The translations under genes and the position numbers were made by a program. From contig CACOYI010000003.1 of NCBI GenBank assembly GCA_902631405.1, positions 1-64,000 of the forward strand: a stretch of 64,000 nt of DNA, read 5' to 3'. Source of the stretch: K189A clade bacterium. Lineage in GTDB: Bacteria; Pseudomonadota; Gammaproteobacteria; Pseudomonadales; Azotimanducaceae. Below the pieces are notes generated by a model. It saw only the letters and a list, made by a program, of their open reading frames with translations, searched no databases and was not told the DNA's origin. This document shows, piece by piece, positions 40,141 through 50,295 of this stretch (positions are counted from its first letter, which is position 1; each line of letters opens with the position of its first letter).

Positions 40141-42426
40141 GTGAAAAGTTATCGCACAGCGACACAGTGGGGTGTCTACGATGTCTGCGTCGAGAATGGC
40201 GAACTAATTTCCGTCTCCGGAATAAAGGAAGACCCCGATCCCTCTAAATTCTCAAGCAGCCTTTTAGATGGTGTTCACCATCCATCCAGAATAAAGAGGC
40301 CGGCAGTCAGAAAAGGCTGGCTCGAGGATAAGGTTAGTCGAGCCAGACATATAAGAGGTGGGGACGATTTTGTTGAGTTGCCTTGGGACGAGGTGATCGA
40401 GCTAGCAGCTGGCGAGCTAACTCGTGTTAAGGCTCAACACGGAAATCGTTCCATATTCGGTGGCTCTTATGGATGGGCGAGTGCCGGTAGGTTTCATCAT
40501 GCCCAATCGCAACTTCACCGGTTTATCAATTTTTTTGGCGGGTGCACGCGAGCTATGAATAGCTACAGTACGGCGGCCGCGCAAGTAATACTCCCTCATG
40601 TCGTTGCTCCTTGGGAGGAGGTGGAACTTGAGCAGCCTAGTTGGCGGGAGCTTCGAGATGAAACTGAATTATTCGTTGCGTTTGGAGGTATTCCCCTCCG
40701 AAATACGCAGGTCGCCTACGGTGGTATCACCGAACACAAAAGCTCCGAAAAAATAGAGTCGCTTCTGCAAAACGGTGTTGAGTTTATAAACGTTAGCCCA
40801 AACCTGGCCGACCTCCCGCAAGTTAGCGCCGATCAACATGTTCTCCTGCGACCGAATACTGATGTTGCATTCATGCTTGGGATCGCGTTTGTCCTCGAGG
40901 TAGAGGAACTGTTGGATCGGCAATTTCTCTCTAGTCACTGCAAAGGATATGAAACCTTTGCGCGATATCTTCGTGGGGAAAAAGACGGGATTCTGAAGTC
41001 GCCTGAATGGGCGTCTGCAATCACGGATATAGGAGCAGACGAAATCATATCCCTGGCGCGAAAAATGGCTGTTAAGAGAACGTTTATTTCCGGTGCCTGG
41101 TCGTTGCAGCGTGCTCACCATGGTGAACAGCCATTTTGGATGATTGTTGTTCTGTCCTCGATGCTCGGTGGCATAGGTCTTAAGGGACAAGGTTTCGGAT
41201 TCGGTTATGGTGCCGAAGGTTTTATCGGAAGCGATTACCTTCGTTTTCCTTGGGCGACCTTACCGAAAGGTCGCAATCCTGAAGGCTTTGCCATTCCCGT
41301 TGCACGAATCGCAGATATGCTTTTAAACCCTGGGGGCCATGTCGAATATGATGGTGATGCGATTGAGTATCCTGATATTAAGCTAATTTATTGGGCTGGG
41401 GGAAATCCATTTCATCATCATCAAGATCTAAATCGGTTGGTTTCGGCATGGCGAAGGCCGGACACAGTTATCGTCAATGAGCCGTGGTGGAGCCCAATAG
41501 CCAAATGGGCGGATATCGTTTTCCCTGCGACGACTAGTTTGGAGCGACAAGATATTTGTGCCTCGAGTCACGATAATTATGCTCATTTTATGGAGCGCGC
41601 TCTTGAACCACATCATGAATCTAAGAGCGACCATGAGATATTTTCTTTGCTGGCAAGTAAGTTGGGTTTTGGGGAGCGTTTCACTGAAAATAAAAATGAA
41701 ATGGAATGGCTAGAGTCGATTTGGCAGAGGTCTAGTTCGACGGCGAAATCTTTAGGTTTTGAATTACCTAGTTTTGATGATTTCAGCTTGGCTGGAAGCT
41801 ATAAATTGCCTGATCGAGATAGAAAAGGTGTGTGGTTGTCTGACTTCAGAGCGGATCCTATTAAGAATCCGCTGAAAACGCCGTCAGGACTAATCGAGAT
41901 TTATTCAGACAAGATAGCGAGCTTTTCATATCGTGAATGCCCTGGTCATCCGGTTTGGCTTCCGCCAATAGAATGGCTGGGAGCTGAGCTCGCTAATACT
42001 TATCCTCTTCACTTACTCTCCTGTCAGCCGGCTACAAGACTTCACTCGCAGTACGACCAAGCCCAATACAGTCAAGATCGTAAAGTGCAGGGGTGCGAAG
42101 TGCTTTTCATAAATCCGAAAACAGCAATTTCCAAGGGTATAGGTGACGGCGATATGGTGAAAGTATTTAACAAACGCGGAGCCTGCTTGGCTGGAGCAAG
42201 ATATCAAGAAGGGCTAAGGCGAGATGTCGTCGTTTTACCTACTGGATCCTGGTTCAATCCCGCTGTCGGCGAAGAGCATAGTCTGGAGTTAAACGGGAAT
42301 CCTAATGCATTGACTATTGACATTGGTACCTCAGAGCTGTCCCAAGGTCCAAGTGCGCAAACCTGTCTGGTAGAAATTGAAAAGGCTGACGAAAAGGATA
42401 TAAGCAAAAGAGTGGAGGCGAGTTAA
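40141..42426 (+). CDS. Molybdopterin-dependent oxidoreductase, BisC/TorA-type DMSO reductase family
   Basis: GSYGWASAGRFHHAQSQLHRFINFFGGCTRAMNSYSTAAAQVILPHVV; C-terminal molydopterin dinucleotide-binding region. GTG start; no obvious Tat signal. Confidence 0.92.
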   Translation: MKSYRTATQWGVYDVCVENGELISVSGIKEDPDPSKFSSSLLDGVHHPSRIKRPAVRKGWLEDKVSRARHIRGGDDFVELPWDEVIELAAGELTRVKAQHGNRSIFGGSYGWASAGRFHHAQSQLHRFINFFGGCTRAMNSYSTAAAQVILPHVVAPWEEVELEQPSWRELRDETELFVAFGGIPLRNTQVAYGGITEHKSSEKIESLLQNGVEFINVSPNLADLPQVSADQHVLLRPNTDVAFMLGIAFVLEVEELLDRQFLSSHCKGYETFARYLRGEKDGILKSPEWASAITDIGADEIISLARKMAVKRTFISGAWSLQRAHHGEQPFWMIVVLSSMLGGIGLKGQGFGFGYGAEGFIGSDYLRFPWATLPKGRNPEGFAIPVARIADMLLNPGGHVEYDGDAIEYPDIKLIYWAGGNPFHHHQDLNRLVSAWRRPDTVIVNEPWWSPIAKWADIVFPATTSLERQDICASSHDNYAHFMERALEPHHESKSDHEIFSLLASKLGFGERFTENKNEMEWLESIWQRSSSTAKSLGFELPSFDDFSLAGSYKLPDRDRKGVWLSDFRADPIKNPLKTPSGLIEIYSDKIASFSYRECPGHPVWLPPIEWLGAELANTYPLHLLSCQPATRLHSQYDQAQYSQDRKVQGCEVLFINPKTAISKGIGDGDMVKVFNKRGACLAGARYQEGLRRDVVVLPTGSWFNPAVGEEHSLELNGNPNALTIDIGTSELSQGPSAQTCLVEIEKADEKDISKRVEAS

Positions 42427-42539
42427 CAAGGAAGATAGAAATCCTTGGCAGACTCGCATCTGGCGAGTCATGGGCGATAAGGTGCTTTAGTTTAAGAGAC
42501 AATGTCTATCAGGTGAGTTAATCTCTGCTCGATCATAAT

Positions 42540-42614
42540 GGCTCCGTAGTTCAATGGATAGAACGGCCGCCTCCTAAGCGGCAGATACAGGTTCGACTCC
42601 TGTCGGGGCTACCA
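42540..42614 (+). tRNA. tRNA-Arg (anticodon CCT)
   Basis: GGCTCCG...GCCGC-CTCCTAA-GCGGC...GGTTCGACTCC...CGGGGCTACCA; cloverleaf with encoded CCA. Confidence 0.95.
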
Positions 42615-42760
42615 AGAAGTAGGTTGAGTGGTCTAAGAATGTACCCAAGGTGCAGTGTAGAGCCGGCTTTAAAACTCAGCCGGTGCAATTCCTAGAGTAT
42701 CATCTTTCGAGTAATAAACTTTTCTCCAGTCTGGCTATTATAATTTGAGCAGAAAAATGG

Positions 42761-44539
42761 TTACTTACTATCAGCGCCTGTTTTCCTGACCAGACGTCCT
42801 GGCAGGGAATCTGTTTCTTCGCCCTCAATGTAGGTTGGCTCTCCATTAACTATTGTCATTAGATAACCGTCCGCTCGCTGTTGCAGTCTTGCGCCACCGG
42901 CTGGTAAATCGTTGACTATTTCCGGCAGCCTTACAGACAGATTCTCAAAGTCGATGATGTTTACGTCTGCCTTCATGCCCGGTTCTAGGGTGCCTCGATC
43001 AGTTAAATCGACTGCGCGAGCGGTATCTCTTGACTGACATTTTATGAGTGTTGGTAGGTCGATCTTCTCTCCGCGAACGCGGTCTCTGCCCCAGTGGGTA
43101 ATAAGTGAAGTAATGAAGCTCGCATCGCAGATAGTACCGACATGAGCGCCGCCATCGCCAAGGCCCATGACTGTGTCTTTATGTAAAATCATGTCACGGC
43201 AGCAATCAAGGTTATTTTGGGCGTAGTTGGCGAACGGGGTATATAGTAGTGAACGGCCATTATTTTCCAATAGAACGTCATATATGTACGACCATGGGTC
43301 AAGTCCTCGAGCTATAGCTTGAGCATTCAATGAGTCTTCTGGATTAGGTTCGTAGTTTGGCGGATCAGTCATCAGCCAAATTTTGCGTCCCTCGTCCATC
43401 AGTCGAAACATTGTCCCAAAGCCTTTGCCCGTAGGTTCGGCCAATATTCGCGCTTTACGCGCTGGATCAGCCATCGCTGAAACTCGTTCATCTAGGGGGA
43501 GATGAGCTACTTCTGTGAACGAGGGTCTCGTTGTGAAAGGCGATAGAGTGGTCGTTAATCCCAGCAAGATGCCAATAGGTCTTGGGGCCACTTGTCCCCT
43601 CATTTTGTAACCCGCATCATTGGCATGTTCGATTTTGTTCAATATCTTGCGCCAACCGTGATCACTTATACCTTGAGCCAAAGAGATGGACATGGGTCTG
43701 CCCGCGGAGCCGACCATCGATTTCAGTAGCTCAAACTCCGTATCAAGGTCTTCGAAATCCGAGATCATCTCCATGACGCCATACCCTATGGTGTGTAAGG
43801 CGTTGGCCATACCTACTAATTCATCGTGCTCCGCCTGAAGGGTTGGCGTTGGTTCTCCTTTAGAACTGCGATGATTAAGTGTTCTGGAACTCGTGAATCC
43901 CAGTGCTCCGGCGCGAATGGCCTCCTCGGTCAGACGACGCATTTCAATAATATCCTCAGTGGTGGCTGGCTCCCGATCTGCTCCGCGTTGTCCCATCACA
44001 TAGACACGCATTGCGGCGTGGGGCAGTTGTGCACAAATATCCATGTCGAATTTGCGTTTTGATAAATAATCTAGGTAGTCTGGGAAAGACTCCCACTCCC
44101 AGCTAAGCCCCTCACTAAGCGCCACACCTGGTATGTCCTCTACTCCTTCCATGAGTTCGATGAGCAGATCGTGGTCAGTGGGTCGTACTGGTGCAAACCC
44201 CACTCCACAATTACCCATTACCACGGATGTAACCCCGTGGTGACTAGATGGAGACATACGATTCGACCATGTTGCTTGCCCATCATAGTGTGTATGGATA
44301 TCGACAAATCCCGGCGTAACCAATGCTCCGTCTGCATTAACCTCTCTGTCGCCATGGCCAGAGACCCTGCCAGTCGCCGCTATTTTCCCGTCTTTTATCG
44401 CAACATCAGCCGTAAAAGGTTGTTGACCGGTGCCATCAATGACTGAGCCAGATCGTATTACCAAATCATACCGCGACATCGTTGAACCCCCCTGCACTCG
44501 CACAATCTCCAAAAAGCGAGATTGACTGTCTTGTGTCAT
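42761..44539 (-). CDS. N-acyl-D-amino-acid deacylase / D-aminoacylase-type amidohydrolase
   Basis: YDLVIRSGSVIDGTGQQPFTADVAIKDGKIAATG, GALVTPGFVDIHTHYDGQATW, MGLGDGGAHVGTICDASF, GTLEPGMKADVNIID. Start may be the internal MSRYDLV. Confidence 0.93.
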   Translation of the reverse strand: MTQDSQSRFLEIVRVQGGSTMSRYDLVIRSGSVIDGTGQQPFTADVAIKDGKIAATGRVSGHGDREVNADGALVTPGFVDIHTHYDGQATWSNRMSPSSHHGVTSVVMGNCGVGFAPVRPTDHDLLIELMEGVEDIPGVALSEGLSWEWESFPDYLDYLSKRKFDMDICAQLPHAAMRVYVMGQRGADREPATTEDIIEMRRLTEEAIRAGALGFTSSRTLNHRSSKGEPTPTLQAEHDELVGMANALHTIGYGVMEMISDFEDLDTEFELLKSMVGSAGRPMSISLAQGISDHGWRKILNKIEHANDAGYKMRGQVAPRPIGILLGLTTTLSPFTTRPSFTEVAHLPLDERVSAMADPARKARILAEPTGKGFGTMFRLMDEGRKIWLMTDPPNYEPNPEDSLNAQAIARGLDPWSYIYDVLLENNGRSLLYTPFANYAQNNLDCCRDMILHKDTVMGLGDGGAHVGTICDASFITSLITHWGRDRVRGEKIDLPTLIKCQSRDTARAVDLTDRGTLEPGMKADVNIIDFENLSVRLPEIVNDLPAGGARLQQRADGYLMTIVNGEPTYIEGEETDSLPGRLVRKTGADSK

Positions 44540-44883
44540 GTTGATGTTCTAGCACAGAAGGAATCTCGATAAAACAGCCACTGATTCTAGGTTGAGACAA
44601 GCCTTTGATATGGTTGATGCTGCTTCGCATAAGGAAAAGCTCATCTTCCGGAGGGTCATCAAAGACGAAGCATCCAAGATATTTGTCTTAATCAGCGAAT
44701 CAGAAATAATGTGTCCCACAAAACTGTGCGGCAGAAGATACAGAAAGCGACATCGATGATCAGAAATGAGAACACAATTTCGTAGCGGCTGTCTTTGTCT
44801 CGGTTTCAAGATTTTTAGAGGAGTTGACCGAATTTGCTGTGTAAGGAAGACTCAAGAGAGAGTAATAAACAACAGGAGGAAAG

Positions 44884-45255
44884 ATGGCGATTGAAGTGAT
44901 TGTCCCAGAATCTGCTCGAAAAACCTATAATGAATGGCGTTTTGCGCCTGCCGTTCGACACCAGGATCTTATTTTCTTTTCCGGCGTTGTCGGTCAAGGC
45001 GAGACCGCTGAAGAGGAGTTCCGCAGCGCTTGGGCTTCATTAGAGGTTACCCTTGCTGAAGCTGGGATTGGTTACGAAGACATCATTGATACAACGCTAT
45101 ACATGGTAGATCTCCAAAAGAATGCTCCCACCATGGCTAAGGTTCGGAACGAATTTATCAAGGAACCCTATCCAGCTTCAACTTGGATAGGTATCACTGA
45201 ATTGGTCATACCTGGAGCTCGAGCAGAGATAAAAGTTATCGCTCGAAAACCCTGA
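44884..45255 (+). CDS. RidA/YjgF/YER057c-family protein
   Basis: DLIFFSGVVGQGETAEEEFRSAWASLEVTLAEAGIGYEDIIDTTLYMVD; ends PGARAEIKVIARKP. Confidence 0.9.
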   Translation: MAIEVIVPESARKTYNEWRFAPAVRHQDLIFFSGVVGQGETAEEEFRSAWASLEVTLAEAGIGYEDIIDTTLYMVDLQKNAPTMAKVRNEFIKEPYPASTWIGITELVIPGARAEIKVIARKP

Positions 45256-45339
45256 TCTCTCACAAGCAGACTGGGTTGTTGAGGGTAGTCGGCTTTCCCA
45301 AAAAACGTCTTACCGCTATCGGGTAATTATTTTAAAAAT

Positions 45340-45379
45340 TGTTTTTGAAGTTGCCCAGACACAAAAGTGTCCGAGCAAC
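45340..45379 (-). terminator. Probable intrinsic terminator for the 45403..46320 gene
   Basis: GTTGC..GACAC-AAAA-GTGTC..GCAAC stem-loop, followed in the minus direction by a T-rich tract. Confidence 0.55.
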
Positions 45380-45402
45380 TCTCCTGAGGATGTTATTTCA
45401 AT

Positions 45403-46320
45403 TTAGGGGCAGACTATGGTTAGGACGCCACGAGCTCCCGAAGGGAGCGTTCCCGTTCTCATCTGGCAAGCTGCCGAGTTGTTAACAAAAGCTCCCCAAT
45501 TGGATTGTGATGGCGCATTGCCGACGTAAACTGAAGGCTGATAAGTTCCACCTGCACACGTAACGGAATAAGTGTTGTCGTATATTACCTGCTGTCTTCC
45601 TGGCTTGACGGAATCATCATAACTCAAGTTGCAGGACGCTTCGGAAAGGACGTTTGATACGGTTTGCCAGCCACCGCCAGTAACGGCACATGAGGTCGAG
45701 GGTGGGGGAGTGCCTGAACCGCAATTGGTGCCGGGGGCAATGCGTCCGCCCTGAAGAATATTCCCTGGCTGGACCATTTGCGGATTATTCCCCTGCATCA
45801 TTTGACCAGGTTGATTCATCTGATTATTCGGACCAGGCCTCATTCCTGGATTGCCTGGTCTGTTTTGCATCGAAGGAGCTCCTGCGCCAGGCATTGATGG
45901 GTTGCCCTGCATCATCGGTCGATTGGGTGCACCCGAACCTTGAACCTGTCTGCACTTATCCACAAGAAAAACAACTTGGTTGCTATTGGCCAGAGTGTAT
46001 TCGCTAGCTTTAAGTTGAACCGAAAATGGGGTTTGGCCTTGAACGCCTGCAACCATGTTTAAGCAATTTTGTAATTTAGCCATATCCGGACTGTAGAGCT
46101 CCAGAAACGGAGGCACGCCATTAGGTGTGACTGGATTTTGAACGCGGTACACCGCATTTTTACTTGTTGGTATTACTCCAGAGTGGTCAGAAATCTCTAC
46201 AGTGCAACCGGTACAAGGCTGTCCGGGTACAAATAAATGGTTGTTAGCTGCGGCGCCTGCTGCCAGAAAGACTGCAGCCCAAGCAAAAAAAATAGCTAGT
46301 CTTGAAAAAAAATTTGTCAT
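45403..46320 (-). CDS. Secreted protein with Cys-containing domains joined by an N/P/G/M-rich linker
   Basis: Signal-peptide-like N-terminus (LAIFFAWAAVFLAAGAAA); linker NRPMMQGNPSMPGAGAPSMQNRPGNPGMRPGPNNQMNQPGQMMQGNN. Confidence 0.7.
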   Translation of the reverse strand: MTNFFSRLAIFFAWAAVFLAAGAAANNHLFVPGQPCTGCTVEISDHSGVIPTSKNAVYRVQNPVTPNGVPPFLELYSPDMAKLQNCLNMVAGVQGQTPFSVQLKASEYTLANSNQVVFLVDKCRQVQGSGAPNRPMMQGNPSMPGAGAPSMQNRPGNPGMRPGPNNQMNQPGQMMQGNNPQMVQPGNILQGGRIAPGTNCGSGTPPPSTSCAVTGGGWQTVSNVLSEASCNLSYDDSVKPGRQQVIYDNTYSVTCAGGTYQPSVYVGNAPSQSNWGAFVNNSAACQMRTGTLPSGARGVLTIVCP

Positions 46321-46406
46321 AGTTTTCCCTCTTAAAACTCTGATTTCCCTGAAACATTACTCTCTTTATTTTTTAATTTCATTGTTTAACTGCAGAGATC
46401 TCCAGG

Positions 46407-46988
46407 TCACCAATCTGAATTTGGATCGGCGTAATTTCCTGAGTTCGGATTTGTGCCATACTGATTGGGTAGCTGATTTGAGTTCTGTTGATTTTGTAAG
46501 CCTGTTCCAGGAAGTTGAAACGAATTGAAAGGTTGTTGAAAGCCTTGGTTGAAAGGCTGACCAAACTGGTTTTGGGGTGGTCCGAATTGAAATAAGTTCT
46601 GGTAATTCGGTGGGATGATGGTGTTTGTTTGAGCCGTCTTGGTACCGGCATCATAGGGCGCCACGAATGCCGCTCTGCTCGTATACAAATCTTCATTCCA
46701 TTCGTTTTTCGCAACGTAATACGCCTCTAGCTGTCTAGCTAATGCGGTCGAGACTCTGGGACTGTTGGCGGTGCCAAGCCAACTTCCTAGATTGTTCTTT
46801 ATTGCCTCGAGCTGCTCGTAACTGCAATCATTACCGACCGAGTTGATCCACTGAAAAGCTGTTGGCTCTCTCTGAACGGGAGGAACGTCTAATACAGCTT
46901 TGAAATCCGCAACCAGGCAAGTCACCTCAGCAGATTTAACCGAAATGTGTAGCGTCAACAAAAATATGAATAATAATCCCTTGCCCAT
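46407..46988 (-). CDS. Secreted protein with Q/N/P/F-rich C-terminal tail
   Basis: Signal-peptide-like N-terminus (LLFIFLLTLHISVKSAEVTC); tail PPQNQFGQPFNQGFQQPFNSFQLPGTGLQNQQNSNQLPNQYG. Confidence 0.7.
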   Translation of the reverse strand: MGKGLLFIFLLTLHISVKSAEVTCLVADFKAVLDVPPVQREPTAFQWINSVGNDCSYEQLEAIKNNLGSWLGTANSPRVSTALARQLEAYYVAKNEWNEDLYTSRAAFVAPYDAGTKTAQTNTIIPPNYQNLFQFGPPQNQFGQPFNQGFQQPFNSFQLPGTGLQNQQNSNQLPNQYGTNPNSGNYADPNSDW

Positions 46989-47146
46989 TTGTAGGATCGC
47001 ATTACGACTTGTCTAAAATATCGGCAATTTGTAACTAATCTTTAGCGTAAAAGCAAAATCAGGGTTTGACTGTGCGTTCCGTGGTTCAATGCCGTGTCAT
47101 GAATGTTAGAGGGCCGGATCGAAAAGGAGGAGCCAGATCTTCCTAT

Positions 47147-49579
47147 TTAGAGTGCTTCGCGTTTCAACAGGTCTAAGACTGTTTTTGGAATGTCGTTTAC
47201 CGTCGCAAGGATTTTGGTGCTTGTCTCTTGGAGTGTTTTTGCCTTGAAGTATTTGGCTGATTCGAAAGCGAAGTCGGCATCAGTGACACGACTCTTAGCG
47301 TTTTCCATAGCGCCAGATATGTCCATTATCGATAGAGAGCTTTGAAATAACCGGTTTTTTTGTGCGCCGATCGAACTTCGCTCACCATGGATTTGACTGA
47401 GAGAGTTTAGAATCAGTTGCTCCGCTTTTCTTTGTCCATCAAATCCAGACAGATCTAGGGTTTCCAGAGCAATGAATTGAGACACGTTACTCTCGGCAAC
47501 AGTGAAGCGCAGCTCATCTCCGGTCGATATTATATCCAACGGTTGCAGATAGCCGTTACGGGAAGAGGAAACCGCGCTTTGGATTTGAGCAATGATGTCA
47601 TCAGCGAGTGGTGCTTTGTTATTTTGGGTAACGTTGACATTATCAATATAAAGCTGAGCACCAGCTGCAAGAAAACCTGTAGCGTCCCAAGTACCAGAAA
47701 CGAATACAAATTTATAGGTCCCAGCAGAGCTAACAGTCTTAGTAACTGTTGCCCAATTCGTATCTGAGCTTGCGTCTGCACCTGTTTCATTGAGAATTTC
47801 CTCTATGTTTCCGGTGCTTTCATCTACTAGGTAGCCAATAACATCGTATGCGTCCGCCCCGCCCTCGGCTTTCCATTCGAAACTGACAGTATCTCCGATG
47901 TCCAATTTCACAGACGAGTCACTTACGATTGCTGGTCCATGCAGAATTCCATAGCCATCGCCACCCGCGAATTGAACGCCGTTGGAGAGAAGCTTAACGG
48001 AAAGACCAGACCCGGACGAGGTTTCATTAGATAACGTTGTCGAATAATTGGCGCTGTCGGGAGTCATACTGTCATGTGGAGCAGCAGATCCGGCGGCGAC
48101 TGGGTCAGGGAAAGAAGTATCACTAGCAGTTGGTTTCCCTCCCAAATTTGAAACGCCGTTTAGTTTGATCTGCTGATTCGAAATGCTCCAGCCAGAAATT
48201 GTGCTATCGCCGTTACTACCTGTTTCAAAATCGTTATTCCCAAACTGGCCAATATTAATTTTAAGCGGTTGGCCATTCTGACCATTCATCGTGGTATCAA
48301 TGTTTCCAATTGAATCAGATCCACCCTGGCCATTACCTACGTAAATATCTCCATCACTGCTTATCGAGACCACACCCAGCTCTGTAGAGATATTGTCATC
48401 CGTTTGTATAAAGATGCTCTCCGTAGCGGAATTCCCTGCTTCTCCAATACCAAAAGAGTGGGTGGAGTGCAGAGTTAATGTACCCGCAATCGTAACTGAG
48501 TCATTTGATCCCGTCGCACCGATTGCCTGACGCGGTCCATGATGGGAGTCCCCAGAGGCAGATATTTTATTAATTCGTAAATTAGTACTGGTTGAGGCGT
48601 TTTCAATAGTTATGTCATCGCCGTCGTGGTCGGTCAGTCGAACACCTGGAAAGTCGGCAGAGCCGGATTTTGAGTATAGAGAGCCCATTTTTTGTATAGC
48701 CGAGGCCCTAACACCGGTCAGTTCAGTGATGGAGTTGATTGCATTAACAGCTTCTCTTACATCATCCCTTGAGATGTCAAAGGTCGGTGTTTCCGTTCCA
48801 TTTATAGTCAATTTAATGATTTCTGGCGATGTGCTCGAGGATCGAAAGACGGCTTCCGTCATAGCGGACGCATCAACACCGGTGTCGTCTTTGTCGAGAG
48901 AGATTCGAGATGCTAGGTCTTTAGCCGATTCTTGTGCAATGGCCTCAAATGTTTTTGATCCCAAATATCCCTTGATTGTAATATCCTCGTTAGTCGTCAC
49001 AGGATTAGCTGCGGGCGATGTTGCTGCAGAAGTGGCGATGGCACCACTCGCGTAATAGGTGTGGCTTCCCAGTTCGGTGGTCGAAATTTTTGGAAAGCCT
49101 ATTTGGATGTTGCTGTCGTTAAGCCCATTGTCTCTTATGACCTGGTTTTTAAAATTGCCATCTAATAAAGCGCGATCCCCGAATCTGGCCCGTTGGGTTA
49201 CTGCATTTATCTCGTTTAACAGATGCTTGACCTCATCCTCAATCATCCTTTTCTGCGTTCCATCCGAGGTTGAGTTTCCAAACTGCACGCTTAGTTCCCT
49301 AGCGCGTAACAACAGATCGGAAACAGAGGACAAACTGCCGTCCACAACGGAAAGAATGTCTCCTGCTCTAGCAATATTGCTGGTAGCCTGGTTTAGACCG
49401 ACCATATCGGCAGCCATGCGCTGAGAGGAACCAACGCCGGCGGCGTTTTCTCCAGCTCTCTCTAACTGTTTTCCTGTTGCCAGCTTTTCGATAGCAGTTT
49501 GGCTTGTTCTTTCTGCTTTGAGTGATGCGCCGTGGGCGCCAATTGCCTGGCTCCCACCAACATACAGGGACATCAGCAT
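47147..49579 (-). CDS. Flagellin-family protein (810 aa) with large central insertion
   Basis: N-terminal flagellin domain (TAIEKLATGKQLERAGENAAGVGSSQRMAADMVGLNQATSNIARAGDILSVVDGSLSSVSDLLLRARELSVQ) and C-terminal domain (IHGERSSIGAQKNRLFQSSLSIMDISGAMENAKSRVTDADFAFESAKY). Confidence 0.9.
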   Translation of the reverse strand: MLMSLYVGGSQAIGAHGASLKAERTSQTAIEKLATGKQLERAGENAAGVGSSQRMAADMVGLNQATSNIARAGDILSVVDGSLSSVSDLLLRARELSVQFGNSTSDGTQKRMIEDEVKHLLNEINAVTQRARFGDRALLDGNFKNQVIRDNGLNDSNIQIGFPKISTTELGSHTYYASGAIATSAATSPAANPVTTNEDITIKGYLGSKTFEAIAQESAKDLASRISLDKDDTGVDASAMTEAVFRSSSTSPEIIKLTINGTETPTFDISRDDVREAVNAINSITELTGVRASAIQKMGSLYSKSGSADFPGVRLTDHDGDDITIENASTSTNLRINKISASGDSHHGPRQAIGATGSNDSVTIAGTLTLHSTHSFGIGEAGNSATESIFIQTDDNISTELGVVSISSDGDIYVGNGQGGSDSIGNIDTTMNGQNGQPLKINIGQFGNNDFETGSNGDSTISGWSISNQQIKLNGVSNLGGKPTASDTSFPDPVAAGSAAPHDSMTPDSANYSTTLSNETSSGSGLSVKLLSNGVQFAGGDGYGILHGPAIVSDSSVKLDIGDTVSFEWKAEGGADAYDVIGYLVDESTGNIEEILNETGADASSDTNWATVTKTVSSAGTYKFVFVSGTWDATGFLAAGAQLYIDNVNVTQNNKAPLADDIIAQIQSAVSSSRNGYLQPLDIISTGDELRFTVAESNVSQFIALETLDLSGFDGQRKAEQLILNSLSQIHGERSSIGAQKNRLFQSSLSIMDISGAMENAKSRVTDADFAFESAKYFKAKTLQETSTKILATVNDIPKTVLDLLKREAL

Positions 49580-49710
49580 TCCTAAAAGTGACTATTGGTT
49601 GTTACAAAGCAAATATCGTGCCGACTGATCAAACATCCGTTGAGTGCCAGTTTTACACTATCTATTGTGTTCCCAATTAACGTTGGGGGATGGGGGCTGC
49701 CGACTATCGG

Positions 49711-50295
49711 CTAAATTCTGCCGGTAACGCCTCTCAACATCAGAACTTCGTTGATAAAATTTGTCCAGGTGGCGTCCGGAGTCCACACTGAGAACATATC
49801 TTCTTTGGCTATTTCAAAATCTTCGTCGCTTTCAATCACCCTATATAAAAAACTGAAAGCTGACGCCCGGAAGTTCATCTGGCAGTGCACGAGAACGTTT
49901 CTCTCGTTATTGGCGGTCACGACTCCCTCAAAATGGTTGTAATCCTCTGGAGTAGGTTGATACCAATCGACGGGGAGCTGAACGTATCTTGCTCCGGTTC
50001 CTCGTATCAATTTATCAATTCCCAACCGCGATTTATCTTCTGACGAATCAAAGGCTAGATAAACCACAAGCGAATAGTTTTCTTTCTCTATAAAAGGGAT
50101 ATGCCTGTCGTGCAACTGACCAGCGCTTGCGATTGATTCAGAATAACGCTTGAAATTAATTGGATAGTTATTTTCAAGCTCCTCCGCAAAGGCTGTTCCC
50201 GAGAAAATAACTATCCAGACAAAGAAAACTAAAAAAAACTGTCTCATCTCTTTAGCTTGCTGGATCCACTCTAATAATCTTTCCCTCACTCCCAT
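49711..50295 (-). CDS. Secreted/periplasmic PTP/DSP-like phosphatase-family protein
   Basis: YVQLPVDWYQPTPEDYNHFEGVVTANNERNVLVHCQMNFRASAFSFLYRV; hydrophobic N-terminus. Confidence 0.7.
   Translation of the reverse strand: MGVRERLLEWIQQAKEMRQFFLVFFVWIVIFSGTAFAEELENNYPINFKRYSESIASAGQLHDRHIPFIEKENYSLVVYLAFDSSEDKSRLGIDKLIRGTGARYVQLPVDWYQPTPEDYNHFEGVVTANNERNVLVHCQMNFRASAFSFLYRVIESDEDFEIAKEDMFSVWTPDATWTNFINEVLMLRGVTGRI

Noticed and set aside
36162-42614. tRNA-Arg genes as integration sites of a genomic island
   Set aside because: No integrase, no repeated tRNA 3' ends seen, and the genes between them are ordinary core functions.
44549-44809. 86-aa ORF in the gap before the RidA gene
   Set aside because: No recognisable family or convincing ribosome-binding site; could be untranslated intergenic DNA.
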